Source: Discostella pseudostelligera (lineage: Eukaryota; Bacillariophyta; Thalassiosirophyceae; Thalassiosirales; Thalassiosiraceae). From it: a stretch of DNA of 64,000 bases. The DNA lies in NCBI GenBank assembly GCA_036940085.1, contig JALLBK010000044.1, forward strand, positions 1 through 64,000, given 5' to 3'. Below the pieces are notes generated by a model. The model was not told where the DNA came from and did no database searches. It saw nothing but the letters and a program-made list of their open reading frames with translations. The position numbers and the translations under genes were made by a program. Positions 23,901 to 33,533 of this stretch are shown in pieces (position 1 is the first letter of the stretch; the number at the start of each line of letters is the position of its first letter).

Positions 23901-24101
23901 ACTACAGGAAATACCATCGAACAATGAATTTTGACTAACAGTGCCATCTTCTTTGATAATGGTGTCGTTTGATCCCACCAGGTTGTTCTTGTTGATGCCC
24001 GAAGCAAATGAGGAGGAGATGGAAATGCTGGTGCTGGTATTGTAGCTATTTCGCCTGTGGGCATACTCATCGTCGTCATCATTATCATTGAACTCGTACA
24101 T
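20964..24101 (-). CDS. Polytopic membrane protein with Ser/Arg-rich region and CxxH/CPEC motif
   Basis: A single exon encodes 1045 residues; no family name is certain. Residues 1-640 are disordered, with Ser/Arg blocks (SRSTSRSSPKSRSPSRSS) resembling RS domains. Around residues 705-745 a compact motif EGYCIHHPDVRLMKL, then WRVLRKRCPECLKDRRGRPR, has CxxHH and CPEC pairs that could bind zinc. The C-terminal third has four or so hydrophobic segments (LVMLFGSIAIGLTISNFTY, LMLVLWTLGSFLHTVFDLLL, VVGLFIVMVTIGAGGYAVLL, LIEFLLALFVYYPIAITILF). The start is the ATG at 24101; the frame is open slightly upstream but only through a TTG. The gene converges on RRP1, with 157 bases between the stops. Confidence 0.8.
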   Translation of the reverse strand: MYEFNDNDDDDEYAHRRNSYNTSTSISISSSFASGINKNNLVGSNDTIIKEDGTVSQNSLFDGISCSQRQHKRNSFSGSTLLEQRLGGIEEESEPSLEIDDYGRIVRSVRSSGSGVATATAAASRSDGSGGHDLSSSSRYYASPRTLHSGFSAREREQLRRLQLTNSVHNSSSKAGSHYQNDGDDSHYSYSRGDCGRMRGRDPSVAESVHKFPPPHTSAAISAGAADPEHTPEDNSYQSYFYEDDLDENNSNSNSYYDGSTISGSGTYAGTLSASTITFDNHSYTSSKLTRRAVIPPLVKIPSASSKKGKGSKIIISNLSKKNDMEVIHESIENRSFQEPRNMTSQGRGGGRKFEEWERGEPHHHYSSSGIRQSSERSRLFFADEGSPRSQKLSTKQLLDRRNAGRDDPPSEDEEEASEVPVEDEEGEVDTKFVPPLRKPHDAKSREIMVGRGKSTSLSVKSKSTTSLSRKASPGRSTSRSSPKSRSPSRSSGLSSSRWNDVQSRSTSRSGQTLDKKSSSSSSSSASSRRSIIEDRLSRLKEVQSRASSTNRSRSLMEDRSSRSNCMQSKSSRSGKTSGGGRMSSSSLSRNRIRDASSRSRSPASKRDYYDYEEEEEGSIRYGRRRQRSWANSDRYDEDYEEYGLSSSGRYCRNRVEDAPSYYSGGGGASVRSYDTHGSRRDIDEEGYCIHHPDVRLMKLRNDDTWRVLRKRCPECLKDRRGRPRSNSGSAKDNHTTLSSDSVDSSSVPSFDPFNGMGFTFQMPEEREAEEATNRLKRRLAARAYHFPGNSWCQDWMQYISNTHTVLGLFFHHPLHPMGFQERLVMLFGSIAIGLTISNFTYMYFIRNGYSVKDNVFSITLKGVPEVGITKLMLVLWTLGSFLHTVFDLLLWHLKACTVCRYRGRIDDRLMKWGRVVGLFIVMVTIGAGGYAVLLRASIEYDGEGSVADEVEESILSNELYEIQYDDKRSFGFLFGYLIEFLLALFVYYPIAITILFSGVLGCSGRVPILGGRPREMKKEQRYELSKRRPKILKAGKASEENQIV

Positions 24102-24564
24102 TGTGCATATAGTATAACCCAATGGATTGATTTGGGTGTCGCATCATAATATTATCATCATCGTGACTAAGGACGACGTCGATAATATCATTGTCGACAT
24201 GAACATGAACATGATTGAAAGAGAAATGAAGTGATGGTGTGGCATCGAGCCGGCCCTTCCAAAAAAATTGCTTGAGGGAGACAAGAGCGAAAGGGCCTCA
24301 TTGGGACAGACAGGTTCGAGAAGGGCTTCTCTATTTGGATGCAAGTGGTCATTTTCATGTTAAGTGTACGGTACGGGAGGTACAGTAGGAGCAGCTGCGA
24401 CAAGGGACAGACGAAAAGCAAAAGGCGAAAGGCGGTGAAGATTTCCAACGCGACCATGATAATGCCGCCGGCAATCGGTCGCCGCCCGCCGGCCTCCCCT
24501 AACGCTACCATCACGACTCTATCGATACATTGCGTTTGAACATCGTCGGCGGCGAATTGGAACG
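24102..24564. other. Divergent promoter region
   Basis: These 463 bases separate the membrane-protein gene (minus) from the cyclophilin gene (plus). An overlapping minus-strand open frame across 24188-24883 is antisense to the cyclophilin and not believed. No motif is noted. Confidence 0.35.
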
Positions 24565-25464
24565 ATGGACCAACAAGAACAGCACGCCCTCGTTGAGTGC
24601 ACCACCACCGCTGGACCCATCTCCCTCCACCTCCATCGCTCATGGTCACCATCCGGCTATGATCGCGCCACTTCCCTCTTCGAACGAGGATACTACGACC
24701 ATTCACACTTCTTTCGCGTAGTACCTCATTTCTTAGTTCAATTTGGTATTTCCTACACGTCCAATTCCGAACTGAAAAGGATGGCCGATACGACCATACC
24801 CGATGATCCCAAACGTAATGATTTAATGCCATTCCGCGAGGGTATGGTAAGCTTTGCAGGAAGTGGACCAAATAGTCGTACAAGTCAATTATTCATTGCC
24901 TATGATCATGCTGGTGGATTGGGAAATTCACCATGGGAAACACCCTTTGGGGAAGTGACACCTGAGACAATAGAAAATGCACGCAAATTATATTCGGGAT
25001 ATGGGGATATGCCACCGTGGGGTAAAGGACCGGAGCAGGGTCCTATTCGTAACAGGGGAGAAAGTTACATTACAGAGAATTTTCCATTGTTGGATAATTT
25101 TGTGACTTGTAATGTTAAGAGGATGGAGGATTCGTTGTTGTTGTCATCTGCGGGGGAAGAGGAATTGGAGGAGGTGGCAGATGAGAATGCCGAAACCAGT
25201 GAGGAAGAAATCAACAACGAGGTGGATGATCCAGCTGCTGGAGCAGGGGAGGCTCTTCCTCCAGATAATGAGATAGCGCATCACCGTGGAACGAGAGGTG
25301 GAATATTGAAAACATTGAAACTGCGGAACAATTCATCGGGAGACATGAATATTCTCGTCGTATTTGGCCAAATGTCATTCCTTGTTGTGGTTGCTGGGGC
25401 GATACTGTATCAATGTACTTTACGGAGTCGAAGGCGAAGTAAGCATGCTGAGAAACGAGTATAG
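24565..25464 (+). CDS. Cyclophilin-type peptidyl-prolyl isomerase with C-terminal membrane anchor
   Basis: The single exon encodes 299 residues. The cyclophilin fold begins ALVECTTTAGPISLHLHRSW and continues with GYYDHSHFFRVVPHFLVQFG, where the Arg and Phe of the active site are kept. The GPNSRTSQLFIAYD strand keeps the Gln, but the usual Phe after it is Leu; PFGEVTPETIENA closes the barrel. The core is of the short type seen in bacterial and algal secretory cyclophilins. It is followed by an acidic linker (about residues 185-240) and one hydrophobic helix (MSFLVVVAGAILYQC) with a basic tail (RSRRRSKHAEKR), predicting a membrane anchor. No N-terminal signal peptide is seen, so either it is tail-anchored or a leader exon is missing upstream. 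Confidence 0.85.
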   Translation: MDQQEQHALVECTTTAGPISLHLHRSWSPSGYDRATSLFERGYYDHSHFFRVVPHFLVQFGISYTSNSELKRMADTTIPDDPKRNDLMPFREGMVSFAGSGPNSRTSQLFIAYDHAGGLGNSPWETPFGEVTPETIENARKLYSGYGDMPPWGKGPEQGPIRNRGESYITENFPLLDNFVTCNVKRMEDSLLLSSAGEEELEEVADENAETSEEEINNEVDDPAAGAGEALPPDNEIAHHRGTRGGILKTLKLRNNSSGDMNILVVFGQMSFLVVVAGAILYQCTLRSRRRSKHAEKRV

Positions 25465-25570
25465 TTTCGTGGTTTATGAAACTGCATTGTATTGTAATTG
25501 CAGGTAGGAGTAGATCATTCAATCGATGCCGATGGCCAATGCACTCTAGATTAGACACACTCATTTGATT

Positions 25571-25691
25571 TTCCACGTGGAATAGTTGGCGCCATTATTA
25601 TTTGGCGGGAAACTAAAGTCGCGCATTATTTGGCGGGAAATTCAAGTCGCGCAAATGGAATTATGGCGCGAAACAAGAATTTTGGCGGGAA
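25571..25691 (+). promoter_or_regulatory. Palindromic TTCCACGTGGAA plus GGCGGGAA cluster upstream of the DUF423 gene
   Basis: A 12-base palindrome with a CACGTG core occupies 25571-25582. GGCGGGAA follows at 25604-25611, 25632-25639 and 25684-25691, with a GGCGCGAA variant at 25665-25672. Three sites are preceded by TTT. The cluster ends 72 bases before the DUF423 ATG, so it probably drives that gene. The function is inferred. Confidence 0.5.
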
Positions 25692-25763
25692 CCTGCCGAT
25701 TCGGATCCAAATCGATCCTTGTCTCATTTATGGAGTTGTCGATCGGAAGTGAATCGATGAACG

Positions 25764-26291
25764 ATGAGTAGTAGCGATAGATCAACAACCATACGGCAGC
25801 TCGCATCTCTCCTCGGTGCGTCTGGGGTGGGGATAGGTATGTGTCAGATACCAGCATCGTTTTGTTTTCATTGGCTGCAACCTACTTACGTCGCACCTCG
25901 TACCTCAATATAACCATCTTGGTCGTCGTTCGTCGTCCTGAAATGATATGACACAGGCGCCTTCGGTGCACATGCACTTAAAGCCACTCTTGCCAAGAAA
26001 TCTGGGGCAGGTGACAATTGGAAGACGGCCGTGACATATCAACTACTCCATGCTGTGGCACTGCTCTCCCTCTCTACAATTGACAGAAAGAACTTGTCAA
26101 TGTCAACACCTCCCTCGCCATTGTCATGGTCGGGTGCCAAAGTGATGGCGTTGGGTACGGCCATGTTCTCGGGTAGTATCTATCTTCTGTGTTTGGATAT
26201 CGGGCCGAAGAAATTGATTGGTCCGATAACACCGGTGGGTGGACTTTTGTTAATTTGTGGTTGGGCAATGGTTGGTACGGGAAACATTTAG
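25764..26291 (+). CDS. DUF423 (TMEM256/YgdD) small membrane protein; join(25764..25836,25957..26291)
   Basis: Two exons join in phase 1 (donor GTATGT, acceptor ACACAG) to give 135 residues. The join makes the family signature GAFGAHALKATL exactly across the splice, which strongly supports the model. Four hydrophobic segments follow the pattern of DUF423 proteins: residues 8-28, the region around YQLLHAVALLSL, WSGAKVMALGTAMFSGSIYLLCL, and the last one, PVGGLLLICGWAMVG. Family members are small integral membrane proteins of unknown role, found in mitochondria in animals (TMEM256). The upstream ATG at 25757 opens only five codons and is ignored. Confidence 0.87.
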
Positions 26292-26643
26292 GAATGGAGA
26301 GGTAACGGGTTGACTTGAACTTTTGTACATCTGAATGATTCCAATTGTAGTCAGCGGCTTCGTATGATGACCAGTCTCTTCGGACCTCATCAGTTGGAGC
26401 AGTGATGTTGGAGGAGGTTGCGAGGCGCAAATTGTTGCTCGCTTCGTCACATACTTACATACACCGACCCCATGCTCACTGATGTACTACTCAACAATCA
26501 GTTGCTACCTATTGATATCCCTTTTAGAGGTTAATTTGTATGTAGTCAATGCACAATCACAACCATTCTCTCTCGATATAAGTCAAATTCGTCAAACGGT
26601 TTTTATCGATAGCGCAAAAGGAATAGCATTATCCCCCATACTA
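26292..26643. other. Convergent 3' intergenic region
   Basis: The 352 bases lie between the stops of the DUF423 gene and the next minus-strand gene. A 104-codon open frame (26482-26796) overlaps the latter antisense and is not accepted. Nothing else is seen. Confidence 0.4.
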
Positions 26644-28158
26644 CTACTCCATCCCAACTACTACACACAAACTCTCACGGCATGTTCTTGCATCTTGGGC
26701 CAACATGGCAAATTCCCTAGTCCCCACCTCCTCGGCATTCTTGACGGCATCGAGTCCACCACTATCCTTCATCCGATGAGCCAAGTCCACACTTGATTTA
26801 GCCAGTGTAGACAAACATCGGGAGGCATAACAGGCATCATGGGGGTTCGATACGGCCTTATTCAAATCATGTATGAGTGTGGGGATGAGATTGGAAGTGT
26901 ACCATTCCAAGTCGGAGGATATGGTCGAAGTTAGTAAATTCTCCGAAGAGAAGAGTTCAAGCGCGTTGGATAAGGCGAGCATGGCCAGGTTGCGAAGTTT
27001 GGTCACATGATCGGCTTGGGAGGATGACTCCTCTGCAACATGATGGTCTTCGGCAACGGCATTAATGTCTTCATTACAGAGTAGAATGGACATCAAATGA
27101 TTGTGCAGATTAAAGCCATCGTTTTCTTCATCACTCGGGGACAATATCCGTCGGGAGACATTCATTGCCGAACTCTTGTCAGTCTTGAGTGGATCCGTTT
27201 GTATCACCAAGCTTTCCATCCCCAACATGTTGGAATCGGTCATATGACTGGACAATAGTTCGGAAGTGCACTTGATCGATTCGGCATACTCTTCTTGACT
27301 CGTTGAGAGTGGTGGTGGCAAGCTTAGACTACCCAAGAATTTCATTTGCGATACTGGGAAACGGAGGTACATGGGCACATCCTCCTCCTTCGATTGCTGC
27401 TGTAGCGACTTGCCCTCGGCAGCATTGAAGACGGCCCGACAATCTCTCATGAAGCTCACGGCATCCCCAGTAAGCCTATGCACTTCGACCAAAACGGCGC
27501 CGTCGTTGGTAGAATACAGACGGACATTGAAGCGACAAAAGTCTGTATTGAGACATCGGGCCAAGTTGCCTTCACTCTTGGAGAGTGTCATCTTCACTGA
27601 GCGTATTTGTAGACAGTCGGATATGCAGTTGGATATGACGCCGGCATTCATACCGTGGACGATTCGCGTGGTGGGTAAGAGTGGGAAATCGTCAGGACGG
27701 GCGGGGAGGGCGGCATGTTCGACATCCCAACTTCGCGCGCGAGCACTGCCGGTAGTGTTGACTGATGCGACACTTGGGGAGGAGGACGATGGTTTGAGCT
27801 GAACAAGCCTGGTAGGTGAAGGGTGTGATTTCGAATGGGCGATAAGTCTTCCATTGGCATCAACACGCTGGAGTCGATGTTCCCTTTGGATGGTCACCGA
27901 TCTGAAGAGAGAGAATGCGAAGGAGGTGGCGTCAAGCGTCAGAGATATTGAGCGGGAAAACAAATTGAAGACAGCGCACGGCAGAGGCGAGGCAGTATGG
28001 AGCAAATCAAGTTCTCACCTCATCTCAGGCTCCTGCTCGACATATGGCGTAGGGCGCTCCCCCAACGAGGAGGCTCGGGTCGACGGTGACCGGCCCGGCG
28101 GAGGCGGCAATCTCAATTCATTATCAGTAATATAATCTTCTTGGTATTTCTCACTCAT
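26644..28158 (-). CDS. Protein of unknown function; complement(join(26644..27901,28019..28158))
   Basis: I do not recognise the family. Exon 1 (46 codons plus two bases) joins exon 2 across a 117-base intron (GTGAGA...CAG) so that AG+A makes Arg in MRSVTIQREHRL; the protein has 465 residues. Residues 20-45 are Pro-rich. Around residues 170-225 a beta-rich segment (NTDFCRFNVRLYSTNDGAVL, then EVHRLTGDAVSFMRDCRAVF) has the cadence of a KA1/TBP-like fold (EFQRRSGD-type). The C-terminal 150 residues are helical (KLRNLAMLALSNALELF, YASRCLSTLAKSSVDLA) and could be ARM-like repeats. No signal peptide or membrane segment is seen. The function is unassigned. Confidence 0.72.
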
Positions 28159-28240
28159 CTTTGCATGGGGCAAGATGTCGAAGTGAGAATAATGATTGAA
28201 TAGGCAGCAGCGGCAGTGGCGGAGGGGGGTTTAGCAAACC

Positions 28241-28531
28241 ATGGTGGCCAATTCCTTATTCAATTATCGGCAATGGCAGTGGGATAGGTTTTGTGGCTCT
28301 GCATTGATATCAATTGCAATTGTGTTCATTTGTTGTCAGTTATTCGGTGTATGCATTGCGACGGCACGGCTCTTCGTGCATCCACTTGAATCCCCCTCGC
28401 TCGCTGCCGCGGAACACACGTGTCCAATCGCGCAACAGAGCAACAACAAGGTCCGGAATTTGGAAAAAGAATATCTTCGACGAGAATCGAAATTCTTCGA
28501 TGCTCCTCGGAGTTTAACAAATCTGAAGTGA
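28241..28531 (+). CDS. Possible small membrane protein (doubtful ORF)
   Basis: An ATG-initiated frame of 96 residues lies in the 690-base gap between two divergent genes. It contains one hydrophobic stretch (ALISIAIVFICCQLFGVCIA) and a charged tail (NLEKEYLRRESKFFDAP). There is no homologue I recognise and the frame may be chance. The rest of the gap (28532-28848) holds the CDC73 promoter, with a short inexact repeat of CAAGCTTCTTCAAGCTTC near 28603-28620. Confidence 0.2.
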   Translation: MVANSLFNYRQWQWDRFCGSALISIAIVFICCQLFGVCIATARLFVHPLESPSLAAAEHTCPIAQQSNNKVRNLEKEYLRRESKFFDAPRSLTNLK

Positions 28532-28848
28532 CCCAAGAAGCATCTTTCCTTCTTTTACAATCATCTGTATCCAGCTAGCCTCGATCTCGTCAATCTTCCT
28601 TTCAAGCTTCTTCAAGCTTCAGGTGCTGACCATCCGGACGGACATTCTTGTCTGACCGCCACCTAAAGGCACTACTTGTCGGGTGTCTACAACGGAACAG
28701 ATGCCAAATCTTCGACGGACAGGCGTTGCTGACTCCAATGTCGTCTGTCTTCGCCCGGGGATCTGGAGATGTGTCTGTCCGTCACTCCACACTGCATCTT
28801 CTATCGCTCCCTTACTAACACAAAAATCAAAAATAATCAACTCTGACC

Positions 28849-30696
28849 ATGACGCCGCCGTCGTCTACCGCCGCCATTGAGCTTCTCCGAAAAGCATGCG
28901 GCAACAGTAACGACCTATCCACCCAAGCCTCTCTCTCCGACGATGGCAAAATTCTCACTCTCTACGGGTCTTCCCATGATGCCACCTCCCTCCAAACAAT
29001 CACTACCGCCACGAAAGAGGTCACCTACACATTAGCCTCCATCTATTTGCAATTGCTCCATCCGTCAGTATTGCAATATCGTCAGGCATGCAATAGTGCT
29101 AATGTGGAAGATCCGGTGAAAATTTTGGATAAGGCTGCTATTACGGATTATTTTACTGCTGCTACTGCTGATGCCGGTGAGGAGGAGTTGGGTGATGATG
29201 GTGCACCTGCGGCAAAAGGAGACGATGGCAAAGATGCAGATGGTGATGCCACCATGGATTTGTCTAGTGACGAAGCAGATGGAGCTAGTAGGCGAAAGAA
29301 AGAAGTTGGGAATGAAAAGCGTCCTCGAAGTGGAAGTAAGGACAAGCATCGTCGTGAATCATCTCGTGGACGTGACAAAGACAAGCATAATAGAGGTGAT
29401 TCTTCTCGCAACAAACATCATTCCAAGTCTAGGAATGACAATGATGACCGAAAGGGAGGGAGTTCAAAAGCTCCCAAGGGTCCAATTACCAATGAACAAC
29501 TAGTTGCCAACTTGAGTACGATTGTGGACAAGCGGGATGCTGCCTCTGCTAACCTTGTTGGGGTTGGAACGCCAGCCAAAGTCCCAAGGACGAGCAATGA
29601 TGATGAAAACAATGATGCCACTGCTGCTGCTACCTCACCCATTCCTGCTACCACGCCCATGCTCTCTGAGGAGGAGGAAGGGGGCTTCTCACAACCCGAC
29701 GACGACGAAGAAAAGATGATGGGCACTGACTTTGATCGAGACTTGCTGCTCGCTTGGTTAACCCCCGAGGGATTTCGGGTAGACTCTCCAATTGTCGCTG
29801 CGGCCATTGAAGCTGATCGGGACACAGTACGACGTATCACGGCATTGGAAATTCCCGTGGGAGATTCGGCAAGTATATTACGAGCGGGGGCTGGTGGGGA
29901 AATTGTTGTGGACAAGGGTGGTAATGAGGTGACGGGAGGTGCTCCTGGGGTTGGAGGAGGACTGGGAGTGGGGAACGTGATGAAACGAGACTTTGCACGT
30001 GTACTAGAGATCTATCAAGAGGTGGTAGCTGCGGAAGAAGGCGCCAAGCGATCATCTAGTAGCAGCGGTAAGAAACCCCCGCCTCCTCCACCACCATCAA
30101 CGTCGCTTCAAAGCAAGAGTCCACAACCGAGCAGTGGCAGTGGCAGTGCGGCCAATACCAGTGCGAGTACATCCACCAAATCCAACCCTATCATCGTGGT
30201 TCCCAACGCAATGACATCGGCCATCACCATGATCAACGCTGGATTCTTCCTCGGTAAAGATGCCGTCTTCATCCCACGTGATCAGGCCATGCAAAATCCA
30301 TTGGCCGGGAAGCGGGGTGGTACCATCTCCATTACTCGGAAACTTGCACCTCGGCTTGGCGGAGCCGACATTACCTATGACATTATTGACAATCCAGCAA
30401 CGCGTCTTAAGAAAGATGAGTGGAATAAGGTCGTGGCAGTCATTTGTCAAGGTGCGGCTTGGCAATTCAAGGGATGGAGATATTCCGATCCGGTGGACCT
30501 GTTCTCACGGACATTTGGATTTTATGTTGGACTGGAGGGTGCATCGGTCCCCAATGAGTTACGGGGGTGGAATGTAAAAACTGGGAAGGTTAGTAGGGAT
30601 AGGAGGGGGTTGGATAATGTCTGCTTAGCGAGTTTTTGGAATGGGCTGGAGGAGTTTATGGCAGTACATAAGCAGGATTTCATCAAGTCGACTTAA
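28849..30696 (+). CDS. CDC73: CDC73/parafibromin, PAF1 transcription elongation complex subunit
   Basis: CDC73 is a subunit of the PAF1 complex, which travels with RNA polymerase II and promotes histone modification. A single exon encodes 615 residues. The C-terminal Ras-like domain (about residues 445-610) is diagnostic: PIIVVPNAMTSAITMINAGF, then FIPRD, then DPATRLKKDEWNKVVAVICQ-type IDNPATRLKKDEWNKVVAV, GAAWQFKGWRYSDPVDLF, GFYVGLEG and LRGWNVKTGKVSRDRRGLD. The middle is disordered: an acidic then Arg/Lys-rich block (DKHRRESSRGRDKDKHNRGD), followed by Pro- and Ser-rich sequence. The N-terminal 100 residues correspond loosely to the conserved N-terminal region of the family. No intron is needed. 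Confidence 0.93.
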   Translation: MTPPSSTAAIELLRKACGNSNDLSTQASLSDDGKILTLYGSSHDATSLQTITTATKEVTYTLASIYLQLLHPSVLQYRQACNSANVEDPVKILDKAAITDYFTAATADAGEEELGDDGAPAAKGDDGKDADGDATMDLSSDEADGASRRKKEVGNEKRPRSGSKDKHRRESSRGRDKDKHNRGDSSRNKHHSKSRNDNDDRKGGSSKAPKGPITNEQLVANLSTIVDKRDAASANLVGVGTPAKVPRTSNDDENNDATAAATSPIPATTPMLSEEEEGGFSQPDDDEEKMMGTDFDRDLLLAWLTPEGFRVDSPIVAAAIEADRDTVRRITALEIPVGDSASILRAGAGGEIVVDKGGNEVTGGAPGVGGGLGVGNVMKRDFARVLEIYQEVVAAEEGAKRSSSSSGKKPPPPPPPSTSLQSKSPQPSSGSGSAANTSASTSTKSNPIIVVPNAMTSAITMINAGFFLGKDAVFIPRDQAMQNPLAGKRGGTISITRKLAPRLGGADITYDIIDNPATRLKKDEWNKVVAVICQGAAWQFKGWRYSDPVDLFSRTFGFYVGLEGASVPNELRGWNVKTGKVSRDRRGLDNVCLASFWNGLEEFMAVHKQDFIKST

Positions 30697-31001
30697 TCCG
30701 ATTGAATAAGAGCGGATTAAATGTGGAATGCTGAAGGGGCCACGGGTTGCTTATGAGTGCAAAACCCATACATTGACAAAAGGGCTGTCTGAGGCTGTGA
30801 ATATGGAATGCGCAATTCAAGATGTTCTTGCCGCGACATTATGTGCACCCCCTAGGATCCAACGACCATGACGAATAACTAAACGGCATCAATTCTATTT
30901 TTCTTTGCACACGAACATTTATTGGTTAACCAGATACTATGCATTGATACTTAATTGCAACGATTTGAAGGTGCAAAACAGTACTATAAGAGCTCTAAAT
31001 A
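30697..31001. other. Convergent 3' intergenic region
   Basis: About 305 bases between two facing gene ends. I see nothing in it beyond likely 3' UTR sequence. Confidence 0.4.
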
Positions 31002-32896
31002 TTACAAACTCTTCACCGCCTCGAGTAATTCAGGCTTACTCAACGACTTTCCAGCGGTATCAGTGACTGGCACTCCCTAAATTTCCAAGTAGATGGTGAC
31101 ACGACGCACATTAGTGAACACAACATTGACAACGAACGTGTTTGTGTTGTAAAATGAAATAACGGATGTCAACTTACTCTTCCCACCAAATATTCAGTGA
31201 GCTGTGCTACAGATTTTCGTTTGAGTGTAGATTCCGCCAACGTAGCCCAATCATCGGCGTTACTAGTAGTGGCTGACTTTGTTGCAGCCTTCTTCGTAGC
31301 CAATTTTGTTGCTGACTTCTTCTTGACATCAGATGGAGTTTCGGTATCACTTTTCGATGTTTTCTTAGTTGACGCCTTCTTTGCAACCGCTGCCTTAGGT
31401 TTTGTAACCTCCGCCCCCTTGTCTACCGTCTTGCTCTCTAACTTTATAGCGGCGGCAGCAGCTGCTGCTGCGGCCTCTGTTGCAAGTCTCTTCTCGTCCG
31501 CCTCCTTCGCTGCACGAACTTTCTCCGCCTCATCTGCGTCTGCTTTAACTCGTTTCGCGACGTCTGCCTTTGCCTTCTCCGATGCAACAAACTTTGCCTC
31601 GGCTTCCCGCTTATTTTCCAGCTCCTCTGCAATTTTCTTTTGCTTCATCGCATTCTCTTCATCCATTAATTTCAATATGTCAATGATTCGATCATCTTGA
31701 TCGGGATCAGTTTCCATGGTAACCTTCGTTGGGTACTCTTCCTCAATTTCAGTTTTGATTGATTTTAATGACTTTTTCTCCATCTTTACTTCGTCTTTCC
31801 CAATTTGAGCACGTAGGGTTGCCACCTCGGCCTGAAGTGCGCGTATTTCCTTCTCCATGAATTCCTACGAATGCATCGCAGTGTGTATATCCATTAGAGA
31901 TTCATTCTATCACAGACCATGCAAAACCATAATATGATCACAAAAATATTGAATACTTGCCTTTTCTGTCTGAGCCATCTTTGATCGACTGTTTTCCAAA
32001 AGGGCATCACTTCCAGTCTTCTTCAAATCCTTTTCCATTTTAATAGCCAAAGTCTTGGCAGTATTCGCCCCCTGTGCCGCAAGTGCCGCCGCCTCTGCGG
32101 CCTCTTTCGCCTTGGCACGAGCTTTGGCTAATTCTGACTCATATGCCGCACTGGCATCTTCCTTCCCGGCTGAACGCTGTTGTGATGCAATTATTGCCAA
32201 GGCACCCGCAGCGTACCATCCTCCGTATTGATTCAAATGGAGAGAGGCAAGTATTGTATCAAGGCCGGGCATAGATCCAATATCTGGCAATTTTGTGGTA
32301 TCAAATGAAGATGAAGTTGATGTCACATCACCGAGTCCGTCCGTAACGGACTTGACTCCTCCCAAAAAGTTCTCTCGCAAGATGGCCAGATTCTCTCGTG
32401 CTCTAGCTGAGGCATCAAACGCAAGATCTGGATTAGCTTTCGATGGATCTACTGGAACGAATATATCCCCGAGTGGTTTGATTTGGAATCCCCCCACTAC
32501 ACTCGTACCCACCGCGGCTGCTTTTGTCGCGGCGGCACTCTTGGCGACCACAGAGGCAGCCGCCGCTGCTGCTGCCGCAGCCTGGTCGGCGGCATCTTGT
32601 GCGACACTCGCGGCCTTCATAAGTGAATCCATAGCAGAGTCGGCAGCTTCCGTAGGAATAATAGATTGTGGCAATGGTGGCTGTGGTGGTGGCAGTGTCG
32701 TAGTGGCAGCAGTGGTGGTGGTGGCGGCGGTAGCGGAGCCGCTGTATTCCTGCAGCAGACTGGTGAGTTCCTTGCTTGCATGTAGACGAGTTGACGCAGC
32801 CATCGACGAGACCGCGGATGTTGGCGGTGAGAACGCATGGCTATTTGTTGATAACCCTAGCGCTAGGGCAGCAATCGACGGAACTGATACGCGCAT
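31002..32896 (-). CDS. Plastid-targeted coiled-coil protein with SAP-like tail; complement(join(31002..31076,31178..31864,31961..32896))
   Basis: Three exons join in phase 0 to give 565 residues. The leader (MRVSVPSIAALALGL, cleavage at SHA-FSPP) is a diatom plastid bipartite signal. Residues 45-130 are Ala/Thr/Pro-rich. One membrane segment may lie around residues 225-240 (GWYAAGALAIIASQQ). From residue 250 to 500 the protein is an Ala/Glu/Lys-rich coiled coil (ELAKARAKAKEAAEAAALAA). The final exon completes a SAP-like helix-hairpin (LKRKSVAQLTEYLVGRGVPV, then SKPELLEAVKSL). Intron 1 (31865-31960) has a GC donor in the strong context AAG-GCAAGT. A longer open frame reaches 33196, but the leader makes 32896 the natural start. 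Function unknown; possibly membrane-linked nucleoid or plastid organisation. Confidence 0.8.
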
Positions 32897-33533
32897 GGCC
32901 GTAGAATGCCGATAACGGTAATGATTATGGAGCAATAGATCTGTATTTGATGGCTCAACAATGCGATAGTAGTTGAAGTCGCGAGGTTCGAAGTGTTCGA
33001 AGTGGATGTGCCGATGAAAAAGGCGGAAATCTGCGGCTCTTGAAGATCGAGCAAAAGATGTGGTGGTTTGTACTATTCCTACTTTAGGCACGTGGAACAA
33101 GATGATGATGGTCCACCTCAACCAGCGTCTGGCGGTCGCCCGGTGCACTCTGTTGCTAACTGTGCTACGCTGGCTTTGAGTGTGTGGATGGTACACTCTA
33201 CTACCATACGACGAATCATTATGGCATCGAGGCGGCAGCCGTTTGCTTTGGTGTTGGTGACAAGTCGTCTCATAATTAGATTGACCTTAATAGGCATGAG
33301 TTATCGAGTCCATAAGATAGAGGTCGAGTAGTATCCTCGCATCTCTCAGTGGAGAGTATTTACAAAACTTTCGCTGTTTTCCTTGCTTTAACGACAGAAT
33401 GACAGGAACATACGCTCTACTCCTACAAAATTGTCATTCTGATGTTCTGGTGCAATCCAATGTGATCACAAACCGGTGTGCCTGTGTCAGAACTTTGATA
33501 AAGACGACACTCGATACCAATGGGTGGTCATAT
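32897..33533. other. Intergenic region
   Basis: The stretch between the plastid coiled-coil gene start and the 3' end of the kinase gene holds the former's promoter. The in-frame extension up to 33196 is His/Arg-rich and not believed to be translated. Nothing else is seen. Confidence 0.35.

Noticed and set aside
20964..24120. Plus-strand frames antisense to the RS-rich membrane protein
   Set aside because: They are mirror frames of Ser/Arg repeats; none has a domain or a start context.
26482..26796. 104-codon plus-strand frame with a signal-peptide-like start
   Set aside because: It overlaps the 3' end of the minus-strand gene at 26644-28158 and has no recognisable mature domain.
32897..33196. 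Upstream extension of the plastid coiled-coil protein to 33196
   Set aside because: It would bury the clear signal peptide (cleavage at SHA-FSPP) inside the protein, and the extra residues are His/Arg-rich and not conserved-looking.
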